From Ilyonectria destructans (taxonomy: Eukaryota > Ascomycota > Sordariomycetes > Hypocreales > Nectriaceae), in NCBI GenBank assembly GCA_020740775.1, contig JAHEWK010000023.1, positions 1 to 64,000 of the forward strand: a DNA stretch of 64,000 bases, written 5' to 3'. Positions 52,388-61,938 of the stretch are shown here, piece after piece (within the stretch, counting starts at the first letter, position 1; each line of letters starts with the position of its first letter). Made by a program: the position numbers and the translations under genes. The notes under the pieces are model-generated. The model saw nothing but the letters and a program-made list of their open reading frames with translations. It had not been told where the DNA came from and searched no databases.

Positions 52388-55300
52388 GGTTCGCAATGAG
52401 CCAAGCCAACCAAGCTCAAGCTTGCAAGCCAAGCCTAACAAATTAGTGGCCAAGCCAAGCAAGCCTTCCTGTCCCCGGCTTGCGAGGCTCATGAGCTTTT
52501 ACTGAGGCCTGGTTTTCCCCACATATAGGGTCCTTTGCAGGGGTTGAAGTCTCGTGATACCCCTATTCTAGTGGTTTTCTGGCGTTCCTACTGACCTTGC
52601 TGCTTAGTTAGCCACAAATTCCTGCAATTCTTCCAATTTGCCCTCATCTGCCTTCCAACCCGCCAAACTGAACGACCTGCCTACTTCGTCACTTAGCAAC
52701 AACGCCACCAATTGCTCAGCTTTTCTGAAGAAACCATGTCTGCACCTTCTTCAGCCCTATCCTCACCTACCCCCGAAATTTCGAACGAATCCGGTTCGAG
52801 CCACGATGCCTTTTCGATCCTGAGACGTGCTGGTTCCATTGCAGGCTCCCTAGAAGACCAGAGGGCGCGCCTCAACTCGGACGATATCAAGGCAGCCAAA
52901 TCGATCGAAGACCTCCCTAAGCTACGATTAACCTTCCGGCAAAAGGCTCATGACTATGTTCTGGAGGAATGGCTACAAAGGAAGCGAGGCAGAAGCTCTT
53001 GGATCCAAGGGCATGGCACCCAGCTCATCAGAGTGCTTCCAGATGGCCAACAAATTGATGTATTCGTCTGCGGGCACTGTGATTCAGCTGGAATAACTCG
53101 CCTCTTCGAAGGAGATGCCACAAGCGCTGCGGGGAGACATCTGAAGAGTCACCACCGTATATTTCCAGATGGGGAGGACTCTGAGGAATCTCCCTCCCCG
53201 GCAAAGAGACAGGCGACTCTGGACTTCTCAAAAAGCCGCGCGAAGCCTTCTAAGCCTCCTATCCTTCGTACGGCAGCCGATACCTTCAAGCACCTTCTGC
53301 TAGGTTGGATAGTTGACGCAGATATCCCTTTCTACGGCATTGAGCACCCCCCTTTCCGCCAACTGCTTCTGCTTCTCAACAAGGACTTTATTAATCAATG
53401 TCTCCCTCAGAGCTCTAATACAATTAAGACTTGGATCATCACGGAGTACGAGATTCGCAAGACAATTCTGAAAAAGGAGATCCAGGCTGCCAGAAGCAAG
53501 ATCCACATCACCTTCGACCTCTGGACGTCCCCAAACATCCAGGCTTTGCTTTCCATTATAGCACACTTTGTTGACGCGTTTGGGAAGCTCCAGGTACATC
53601 TATTATCATTAGAGCGAGTTGATGGCAGCCACGGTGGTGAGAATCTAGCCCGGATCATGCTCCAAATCTTCAAGGACTATGACATCACCAAAAGTCTTGG
53701 TTTCTTGACTTCTGATAACGCAGACTCTTGCGATACTGCCGTCAGGGCCATTGTCAAGTCCCTGAAGCCCCAGTTAACAGATCAACAACAAGAACGCTTC
53801 AAAAAGCAAGTTCGAATCCGCTGCTTCGGCCACATCCTCAACCTCTCTGCGAAGGCGTTTCTCGAGGGAGAATCTTCCGATATATTCGACGCAGCCTACA
53901 ACAAGGACAATCTTGACGTGGAAACTGAGATCAGGCTCATCAAGGAATGGAGGAAGTATGGGCCAGTTGGCAAGCTCCATAACACTGTCCATTTCATCCG
54001 CCGGTCTCCTCAACGGAGGGACACCTTCCTAGGGATTACTAGTGGCCGTATCAGTTCCGAAATATTGAGAGAGCTGGGGCTTTAGCTAATTGAGAAGGAC
54101 GTAGTGGGATTGATAGTGATAGCGGACAACGATACGCGGTGGAATTCGATATTCCTCATGATCCTTCGCGCTGTCAAGCTTCGGGACATCCTTTCCACCT
54201 TCTGTATGATCAGCAGAGGTGATAAGAAGGCTGATAAACGAATCCCTGAAGAAGATGTCCTCACTAGTGAGGACTGGGCTATCCTCTCTGAAATCCTCGA
54301 AATTCTGAAGCCCTATGTGGACTATACCAAACACTTCGAAGGCAGGGAGGCAAGGTTCGCAGAGGTTATTTCCACGACCCACTGCTTGCAAGACCACCTC
54401 AAGGAAATGCAATTGCGCTATAGCGAACGGCTTATTGGCGTCCCTTTCCCTATCCCTGAGGTCTCTCTGGAAGAACCTTCCTTTAAACCCACAGATTCAG
54501 CTCAGTCTTGTATTGTGGTTGAAGGAGACGAGTTCCAAATGCCCAGACGCTCCCAACGCAATGTTGGGCCGCCTGCCTATCTTCAAGATTACGAAGTGGA
54601 CTTGCCTTCTCAACGACAAGCCAGTTGGCGTCAAAGCACTCCCGAGGCAACAAGATCCCCTCAGGAGCTTGAACTAACTGATCCAAGCCTGAAGTATATC
54701 CAATACTCCCTTGAATACGCCTCTAAGAAGCTCGAAAAGTATAGGCGGTTGATGGAAGAGACTGGGGTCTATTGGGCTGCTATGATATTGCACCCGGAGC
54801 ACAAAGCTCGTTGGATCGAGATGAACTGCCCAGGCCGCAAAGAGGGAATTCTGGCAGACTTCAGGGCTCTATTTAATGAGCTCTATTCTGAGAAAGCAGT
54901 GGCAGGGACTCAGGATCGTCCAGAAAGGAGCCAAGTCAAGAAGACTAAAGCTCCTTGGTTATATAAGCCTAATTATTATCAACAGCTTCAGCCCCGACCA
55001 ACTAACGAAATAGAGGACTACCTTTCTGATCCCCCGCAACCCTTCGACGAAGACAGCGAAGGAGAGTCTAGCCGTCTGTTTAACTGGTGGATTGAGAGGA
55101 AGACAAGGTTTCCGAGGCTCTATCGAATAGCAATAGACTTCTTATCAATTCCAGCCATGTCCTCAGAATGTGAGAGGTGCTTCAGCCTTGCAAAGCTTCA
55201 AGTTTCTTCGCAAAGGCACCGCCAACACCACGGAACAATCAGGTGTTGTCAATGCCTAAAGAACTGGGCCAGGCTAGGCGCGTTCGACTGGGGGACCTTG

Positions 55301-55495
55301 GGGCTTTGTCAACTAGATGACCTACTTCAAATGGGGCAAGATTGAAGAGAAATGGACCTTTCTGGCACTTCTGAGAAGCCTGGGGGCTTGCCAGCCTAAA
55401 AGGCTTGCCAAGCCTCGCAAGCCAAGCTTTCCTCAGAATCTCGCAATCAAGCCAAGCCGGTCTTCTAGGGCGGCTTGCTTGGCTCATTGCGAACC
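52388..55495 (+). mobile_element. hAT-5 transposon with perfect 19-bp TIRs, no TSD
   Basis: The ends are GGTTCGCAATGAGCCAAGC (52388-52406) and its exact inverse (55477-55495), enclosing 3108 bp. Subterminal CCAAGC/GCTTGG words are repeated at both ends. The left neighbour is the broken hAT-4 gene and the right neighbour a broken pogo-type gene; the flanking octamers (TATGGCAA and CTGCAACG) do not match. The element therefore joins two unrelated pieces, as expected if recombination between two hAT-5 copies removed the DNA between them. Confidence 0.88.
52736..55345 (+). pseudogene. hAT-5 transposase with one in-frame stop
   Basis: The frame runs from ATG 52736 to 55345 (869 codons) and is interrupted only by TAG at 54083-54085. 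Both halves are in the same frame, and no intron of suitable length removes the stop, so a nonsense change (for example CAG to TAG) is likely. An N-terminal BED-type finger (VCGHCDSAGITR ... H...HH, about residues 110-145) precedes the core (ITFDLWTSPN, FLTSDNADSCDTA, IRCFGHILNLSAKAFL). After the stop come ADNDTRWNS and the dimerisation block FPRLYRIAIDFLSIPAMSSECERCFSLAK near residue 800. Apart from the single stop the gene looks complete. Confidence 0.87.
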
Positions 55496-56258
55496 CTGCA
55501 ACGTTTACTGTTGCTACCTTCCAGCACACTGCTCTCACGGCCTTCAGCCATTGGACAATGGAGTATTTAACGCCTCCAAAGCTGCATATCGACGAGAGTT
55601 GGAAAAGTTCGCTTCCCTGACTGATTCTGCTCCGATGGATAAGGTCAATTTCATCAGAGCCTACGCCAAGGCTCGTGAAGTGGGAATGACGAAGAAGAAT
55701 ATACTCTCCGGCTGGAGAGTTACTGGCAATTGGCCAATTTCGCGAGCCAAAGCTCTACGGCACCCAGAAATCCAAGAGGATAGGCGGAATGACAGCCCAA
55801 AGAGGACTCCGGAGCGGGCGCCGTATTTTGGCTCGGATGATACACCAAAAACCAGCCGCCAGATTCGCGATCTTGGGCTAAACAAAACACCAAAGACACG
55901 GAGACGGTATAACGTGATAGCCAAAGGCTTTGAGACTCGACAACAGACGTTAATGGCGCATGCCATGAGAATTGCTGGCATGGAGGAGGAACTGGCACGT
56001 CTGAAGAGAGGGAAGAAGAGGAAGGCTATTCCGAATCCTAATAAACGTTTCATGACTCTGAGCGAGGCTCTAGCCTCTGGAGAAGCCAATCCAGAAAAAG
56101 GAAGCGAAAAGAAGCATGTTGTGGTGAACCAAAGCTCTTCGGGGGAGTCAGGGCCAGAATCGGAGGCTGCTTCGGTTATTGAAGTCAGAGAAGAAACCAT
56201 ACTACCTCAGCGCACCACACGATCGGGGAGGCTGGTCAAAAGGCCTAAAGGTCAATAG
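55496..56258 (+). pseudogene. pogo/Fot1-like (Tc1-mariner) transposase, C-terminal part
   Basis: The frame entering from the hAT-5 right end reads YLPAHCSHGLQPLDNGVF, the third catalytic motif region of DDE_1 (pogo/Fot1) transposases, in which the last Asp of the DDD triad lies in LQPLD. Downstream follow WRVTGNWPISRAKAL, a basic Lys/Arg-rich region (LKRGKKRKA) and an acidic tail to the stop at 56256-56258. The N-terminal CENP-B-type DNA-binding domains and the first two catalytic Asp residues are missing, cut at the hAT-5 TIR. It is a truncated remnant. Confidence 0.85.
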
Positions 56259-56969
56259 ATACATCAATTGTAAATTTACACCAGGCAACCATTTGCAAAT
56301 AACTTTTATTTTGGTCAAGTTGTGTGTAATTGAAATAGTTGAGTTTTGGTGGTGGTTTTTTTTTTTTGCCTGGCGAAAGGGTGGGGTTGGGTTGGCGAAA
56401 GGGTGGTGGTGCATGGTACTTCAAATGGAGGAAGGAAAATAATTCTTAACCCTTTTTCGCCGCTATCACCTACTGGTTTTTTCCCCAGCTGCCGGGTTTT
56501 CCAGTAGGGAGGCTTGATATGTGAGATATCTAGCAAGCTAGATTGACTCTCGCACGCCACATACCCCTAGGGAGGTTGGAGCACTTCGTGCTCCCGCGGC
56601 GTTAAATATACTACTACTACTACTCATGCGCTAGCCGAGTCTCATCTGGATGCCTTCAAGGATGACTCTGATCGTTGGGATTGCAGCTTCCTTGTAGAGT
56701 AGTGGGATAGGGGTTGTTCGCCAGACTGACTGGGAGGATGGCTTCGAGGGCTGGGTTGAGCATTGGACCCGGGGCGTTCTTTGTACACCATGCTCTGCTG
56801 ATCGGTGATCCCAAAACACTGACCCTGGACAATCCTTGTGGGCCTCGAAGCTAAAGTCTCCTCAGTCTTTGTTTCGAGAGGACTGTCGGTGACGGGTGGC
56901 CCGTGTAGTCATTCTTTACTCGGGTTCACTTACCCCAACATCCCGGTATCCCGGTATTCCGACATCCCA
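56259..56969. other. 3' flank of the pogo remnant with hairpin and TACTACTACT motif
   Basis: Non-coding. It includes a T-rich run (56356-56367), the hairpin GGAGCAC-TTC-GTGCTCC at 56579-56595, then CGCGGCG and TACTACTACTACTACT (about 56609-56624). The hairpin arrangement resembles that on the minus strand near 17440-17495 and may be a shared transposon 3' terminus. No clear pogo TIR with TA duplication was found. Confidence 0.4.
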
Positions 56970-57158
56970 ACTACTGTCAGAGAAGAAGATGAAGCATATG
57001 CCACTGCCTGTGAGGTCGCTATGATGGATTTTGTGAGGGAGAAGCTCCCTGCAGTTTCGATACCTCGTGTACACGCCTATGAAGGCCTAGGCTCGCAGCT
57101 TGCTGCTGGTGCCGGAGCTGTATACATGCTTCTGGAGGATCATTTGCCGAAACTTTAG
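56970..57158 (+). pseudogene. fragment of an APH-type phosphotransferase/kinase
   Basis: The frame contains EEDEAYATACEVAMMDFVREKLPAVSIPRVHAYE and ends GAVYMLLEDHL before a stop at 57156-57158. This resembles the N-lobe of fungal aminoglycoside-phosphotransferase-like (APH family) kinases: a conserved Glu in the helix EVAMMDFV, then IPRVHAY and YMLLE. The catalytic lobe with the HGD motif is absent, and the downstream frames do not continue it. It is only a remnant. Confidence 0.55.
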
Positions 57159-57742
57159 GCAGCCTAGCGTCATTAGGATACTCTGGCTGCATTTTCCGAG
57201 GTCACACTGGCTGGAAACGGATGCGGATCTAGTCCATGAGATGGCGCGGCTTGCCTTTGGTTTTAAGGTTACGATGGAGATGGAACAGACCGACAGACAT
57301 GGCGCGGAGAGCCCACACTGACCGCATCCGTCCCATCCACTTAGTCAATCAGGGCGCGAGTCAACTGCAACAATAGGGCTCGGAGCGCCTCAGAGTCGGC
57401 CAACAAAATTGAGGTTTGTGACGAAGGACGAAGATTCAAGAGTTGAATTCGTCTAAAACGCCCGGAGTTACAGGGCGTAAAATAGGAGTCTTATGAGGAG
57501 GAGCGTCCACGAAAATCGTCCTCCGGGTTTCCTTGCAGCTATAGGCCGCGTGCAGGAGAAGTGGCCGGAGACAGCTGGCTTCACAGCGGTGGGTGTCATT
57601 GGGATGGCAGCAATGACTACAATGTTCTCTATGCTCGTCTCATACCTACAGAACTCGCCCTGCCCCTTCTTCCCACCATACCTCTCTACCTGAATTCCCT
57701 CCTTCTGTGCGCCGGACGCAGCAGCATACCGTTGCCTACCCA
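57159..57742. other. intergenic, nothing recognised
   Basis: Between the kinase fragment and the 3' end of the first secreted-protein gene. Only short frames without motifs. Confidence 0.5.
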
Positions 57743-58157
57743 TTACTTAGGGCAGCCGATTCCCCAACCAGTCGTGGTAGAGCAGCAGTCCGCGTCCTTC
57801 GTGAGAATCAGTTTCTTTTGGTCCATAGTATTCATGAGATTTTGGCAACTTACGCAGGTAGCAGAGACAGGCTGGCCATTGCGCATAACATTCTCGCAGA
57901 AGCTCGCACTCTGCTCGCTGCAGTAGGCCGCGCTTGTGCCCCTAGGCGTGCCTCCCCTGTTCTGGTTCGTGCATGCCTTTTGACCTTTGCCCCAGCAGCA
58001 GTTATCGAGGACAGCCTCTCCATCCAACCAGCTATAGATTCGGCACTGGTAAATTAGTACTGGTAATAATATGGCCTGGGTAGGAGACACATACGGACGA
58101 GGCGAGTGCGCCTGAGGCGCTGGCGAGGGCGAGAATAGTAATCTTTGCGAGATGCAT
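57743..58157 (-). CDS. small secreted 10-cysteine protein, paralog 1
   Basis: Minus-strand exons 58157-58095, 58045-57854 and 57796-57743, about 102 residues. Exon 1 encodes only the signal peptide (21 residues, MHLAKITILALASASGALAS). The intron lies directly before the first Cys, and the second intron after the seventh. The mature chain has the pattern C-x14-CC-x7-C-x16-C-x7-C-x13-C-x3-CC-x9-C, ending GWGIGCPK. It shares NGxPVSxTC, DADCC and GWGxGCPK with the genes at 59499 and 61222. The protein is predicted to be secreted and disulfide-stabilised; function is unknown and the family was not recognised. A TATATAAG lies about 115 bp upstream (58280-58273). Compared with the others it has longer loops 1 and 3. 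Confidence 0.88.
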
Positions 58158-58272
58158 GTTGATTAAGCTGAGTATTCAGTAAGTTATTGTGTTGAGAAGT
58201 GGGAAGTGAGTGAGACGATTGTTGTTGTGTGTGGAAGAATGATCTGACTTGGATCCGGGCAAGCTCCTCTCC

Positions 58273-58280
58273 CTTATATA
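58273..58280 (-). promoter_or_regulatory. TATA box of secreted-protein paralog 1
   Basis: TATATAAG on the minus strand, 116-123 bp before the ATG. All three paralogs have a TATA-like element at a similar distance. Confidence 0.6.
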
Positions 58281-59377
58281 GGAAAGAGAGAAGACAGATT
58301 GAAATCCATACCAGTGCCCTATCGTCTCTGACCTTTGGTAAAAAGTCGGTCAAGGGAGTAGAATTAACTGTGGAACCGACGGGGAGCACTGTTTCCCCAA
58401 GTTGATTCAGGACGTTGGCAAGTCGGGCAACGCCGATCATTCCACTAGTCAGTTGGTTCCACACTTCGCTCCACTCTAGTAACCCCGGTTCCCGCATTGA
58501 TCAACTGAGCTCCTCCCTGTTACGAGCAGAGCGAAGAGTGGAACTCACTTGTAACCGTGCGTTACTTTCTATGAGGCTCGGCCCAGCACAGGAAATTCGA
58601 TTCTGCGGAGATAACTGTGCAGCTTGAATAACCCAATGCCAAAAGGTACCGGGAGATGTGACGATATGACAGTCCGTCATACCAAGGCCATTTTCCCCCA
58701 CCACAGAATACCAGACGGGGAACAGTCGGATCCTTAGGATATGCACTTAATTATGAGCCTCATTGTAATCTCAGGTGGCTGCTTATGCCACTCATGGATA
58801 CAGGTCATAAGACCGTTCGAGAAAGTCAATTTTATGGACGCAGGGGAAGGAGAAGTCTTGCCTGACGAGAGCAAGATGACAATGGAAGTCTCGTATTCTA
58901 ATACTAATCTAACTTTGAAGGGAAACTCTAAGTTTACGGATGCTAATACGTAATTAGCTTCCCGCTGGGCAGCACTTCACTCCATTGGTAGAGGTATGGT
59001 TAATGAGAGCAGTTTCAAGCATCACATCCGTCTTCATACGGTTCGGGTACCCCCGATAGAATCCGGGGTCGTCTGAAAAGGGCCGAAAGGGACAAAAGGT
59101 GTGATGCCTTCGACTCGCGTGTTAGAGTTCAGCAACTCATGTAAGAAGAATGGACTAAGAGTTTGAACAGACACTACTGTGGTTGGGATTGATAGGCTAA
59201 TTTACTTGCGGTAACGGTAGGTAACAACAACACCAAGTTAGTGCCATGGAATCCCTTGCATCTCTTCATTTCGCTAAACCAGATTTGTGTTTTCATGACT
59301 CTGTAGCCTCCAGATAGAAAGGGGGCTAGGTTTGCAGACTACGAAGACTTATCCCAAGAATATGACTTCTAAAAACC
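58281..59377. other. intergenic between secreted-protein paralogs 1 and 2
   Basis: About 1.1 kb separating the divergently transcribed paralogs. Only short frames without recognisable features (for example 58741-58953 on the plus strand). Confidence 0.5.
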
Positions 59378-59385
59378 TATATAAG
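59378..59385 (+). promoter_or_regulatory. TATA box of secreted-protein paralog 2
   Basis: TATATAAG, 114 bp before the ATG at 59499. Confidence 0.6.
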
Positions 59386-59498
59386 GATCCAGGTAATTCG
59401 TAGCACACCATACTACCCACCAGACTCTCAGCAAGAGTGTCACCTCCCCTTAGTCACTCATCATTATCATCGCCTATCAGCCACTCATTGCCACCAAG

Positions 59499-59879
59499 AT
59501 GCAGCTCTCCCAGATCCTTCTCTTTGGTCTTGCCACCATTGTTCATACTGCCCTTGCAGCACATGTACGGAACACCTTCTTATACCTCATAGGTATTTAC
59601 TTACGATGAATAGTGTCGAATTGGCGGTGCGTACCGGACCGATTGCTGTTGGGGAGGCAACGACGGTTATAAATCTTGCCAGAGTCAAAACCACAACAGT
59701 CAGTTTTGTAAGAGTGACTCTGCAAACTACTGCACCAATATCATACGGGACGGCGAGCCAGTGTCGAAGACTTGCGTAAGTCTTATATTGATGGGCCTAA
59801 CAAAGTGTACGACTGACCTTTGAAGGATGCTGATTGCTGCAACACCCTCAACGGCTGGGGAACTGGGTGCCCTAAGTAA
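59499..59879 (+). CDS. small secreted 10-cysteine protein, paralog 2
   Basis: Exons 59499-59564, 59614-59775 and 59826-59879, 93 residues. The signal peptide (MQLSQILLFGLATIVHTALA) is alone on exon 1. The mature pattern is C-x9-CC-x9-C-x9-C-x7-C-x13-C-x3-CC-x9-C. The introns are 49 and 50 nt, both phase 0 and at the same positions as in the paralogs. It differs from paralogs 1 and 3 at several inter-Cys loops (NIIRDGEPVSKTC against NVMRNGxPVS), so it is the more divergent member. The frame is intact. Function unknown; an effector-like or antimicrobial role would be a guess from size, secretion and cysteine content only. Confidence 0.9.
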
Positions 59880-61085
59880 ATTAGTCGGCTCCAAGCAATG
59901 GGGAAATATTCTCCTGCTCGGGATTCTGGGAGACGTGGGCAATGGAAATTATTTACTGGGTCATGGGATGTTTCTATATTCTTAGAACTGAAGTCTGAGT
60001 GAATAAATTTATACTCCAGATCGTTGAACTCGCAGTTCAAATGAACATCAATCCTTCCTGTGCCGCTCACAAGTAATGGTCCAAGACCCAATGATTAAAA
60101 GAATGTGTGTTATATTAAGATTTCCACGCTGCTGCCGTTAAATTTGGGGGTGTGTCGTTTTCCGTGCGAGGCGGGCTGTAGTTGCGAAGTATCAAATCGG
60201 AATACAGCTCAGGCACGGCCATTCAAAGTCCCGGACTTCATCCAATCCATTTGTCCCTCAAGGCCCGTCTCGCCTGCGCATAATCAAAATAGTCTCATCG
60301 TTACGTTCAGTCCGTGGAGTAAGCCCTGAATCTTCTCTCTTTTCGCGGCGGACTAACAGCGACAAATGATAGTGGAACTATGTGGATGATTAGGATCAGC
60401 GCAGAGAACTTGGGAAATTAAAAGCTCTACACAGGGTCCGGGCTTGCGTGGCATAATTACGACTTCGCGTCGTTCGGCAAGTCACAATTGCACCGACATA
60501 CCGAAAACGAACGTACAAGAGGTTGGTCAGAATCCATGTAAAATCTTTAGGCACCTAGTGTGCTTACGGATTTAGGCTTTGTTAGCACATCACCACCCGG
60601 ACGACAAATTCTACCCGGGCGTTAGATTAAAGTCAAAACAATATCTTAGTCGTGTTCTATCTAGCTCAGATTAAGCTTCCAGGCTAGAATCATCGAATAG
60701 GCTTAACGGAACTTCCTCATAGATTAGGATCGACCGACCCACACGCTAATCACATGGGCTGTGAAGTTCACGGCACTACCTTACCCTGCCGGTTTCTCTG
60801 GAAGTCTAGTTTTTAGTTAAACCCGCAAACTCAGAGTTTCGGGCGCTCCGGATGACTAGGATTCACCTTCCAGTTGATGACTCGTGGGTAAGACATGAGA
60901 TGAGGACCTCAGGCCCCAACTAAACGAGTCATGACGGGCGTCGTTGCATTTGGATCCAAAGCCTCTAAACACAAAGACGTCATTATTTCAAAATCTTCAG
61001 GGGTATACGAGCGTAAATCCGCTTCTGGAAGCCTGGAATTATCAAAGTACCAGGCAGCAGAGCTATTCGCCTGGATACCAAAACT
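59880..61085. other. intergenic between secreted-protein paralogs 2 and 3
   Basis: About 1.2 kb without a supported gene. A minus-strand frame (61184-60909, 91 codons) reads fairly protein-like (YFDNSRLPEADLRSYTPEDF) and might be a gene remnant, but no family was recognised and it has no splice partners. Confidence 0.5.
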
Positions 61086-61093
61086 TATATAGA
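61086..61093 (+). promoter_or_regulatory. TATA-like element of secreted-protein paralog 3
   Basis: TATATAGA, about 130 bp before the ATG at 61222. Confidence 0.45.
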
Positions 61094-61221
61094 CCTCATT
61101 CATCCCTAAATCTCCTGATCGTTTCCAGATCCAACTCATTACACGATCACTGAACATTAGAGGTTCAGCTCCATCCATCTGCATTCTTTGCTATCAACAC
61201 CGCCATCTCCTGTCATTTATC

Positions 61222-61599
61222 ATGCAGCTCTCAGTCGCTATTACAACTCTCATTTCCGCTTTTGCTATTCCAGCTGCATATGCCGCGGAGGTATGTCTTT
61301 TCCACCGTTCCTACTTCCTTTACTTACGTTGTGTAGTGCAAAATTGGATTCAACAATCCTCGGACAGATTGCTGCTGGGGTCGAGGCCAGAAGTCATGCA
61401 TGAACCAGAATCACGATGCTCCTTGGTGTGCTAGCCAGTCTGCCAACTTTTGTTACAACGTCATGCGAAATGGGAAGCCTGTCTCCGACACATGCGTAAG
61501 TCAAACTTGTTTAATCTTTAATAGGATATTAACAGCTTATACTAGGACGCCGACTGCTGTGATACTAAGACGGGTTGGGGAATTGGCTGCCCTAAGTAG
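61222..61599 (+). CDS. small secreted 10-cysteine protein, paralog 3
   Basis: Exons 61222-61290, 61337-61495 and 61546-61599, 93 residues. Exon 1 encodes the signal peptide (MQLSVAITTLISAFAIPAAYA plus two residues). The mature pattern is C-x10-CC-x7-C-x9-C-x7-C-x13-C-x3-CC-x9-C. It is closest to paralog 1 in the central block (CCWGRGQKSC, SANFC.NVMRNGKPVS) and to paralog 2 in the leader (MQLS). Introns of 46 and 50 nt are in phase 0 at conserved positions. The stop is TAG where the others have TAA. The frame is intact, so all three copies are potentially functional. It is followed by hAT-6. Confidence 0.9.
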
Positions 61600-61938
61600 T
61601 TGCAAACTGATCAGACATGGAGCTAGCTTCTAGGCAGGCGAGGGGGCCTTCTCGGGCCTTCTCGCTGTCGCCTGGTCGGCGCCGCTGCAAGCCTTCGTCA
61701 GGAAAGCCAGGAAGCAGACCACAGCCTAATTTCCGGTGCCCATTATCTCACTCATTTTATCTATTTGCCCTCATCAGCCTAACCTGTATCTAAAGGCTTA
61801 GCCATTCGTTATTATTTCCGAAACCTAGTTTCAATAGAACACGTTAGTGTGAGCACTGTTATTCCCCAAGGGCAGAAGGAGCGTGAGAACGGAGAAGTTC
61901 GTACGGGCAGCCATCATAATGTGGGGTTTACGTCTAAC
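61600..61938. other. 3' flank of paralog 3, nothing recognised
   Basis: About 340 bp, no open frame with features. GGGCCTTCTCG is duplicated near 61651. Confidence 0.5.

Noticed and set aside
54010..54085. Intron to remove the stop in hAT-5
   Set aside because: Candidate GT...TAG pairs are 38 or 44 nt long and would shift the frame, while both sides are already in the same frame.
60909..61184. 91-codon minus-strand frame resembling protein
   Set aside because: Reads plausibly but has no recognised family, no extension by splicing, and lies in the promoter region of the third secreted-protein gene. Kept only as a possible remnant.
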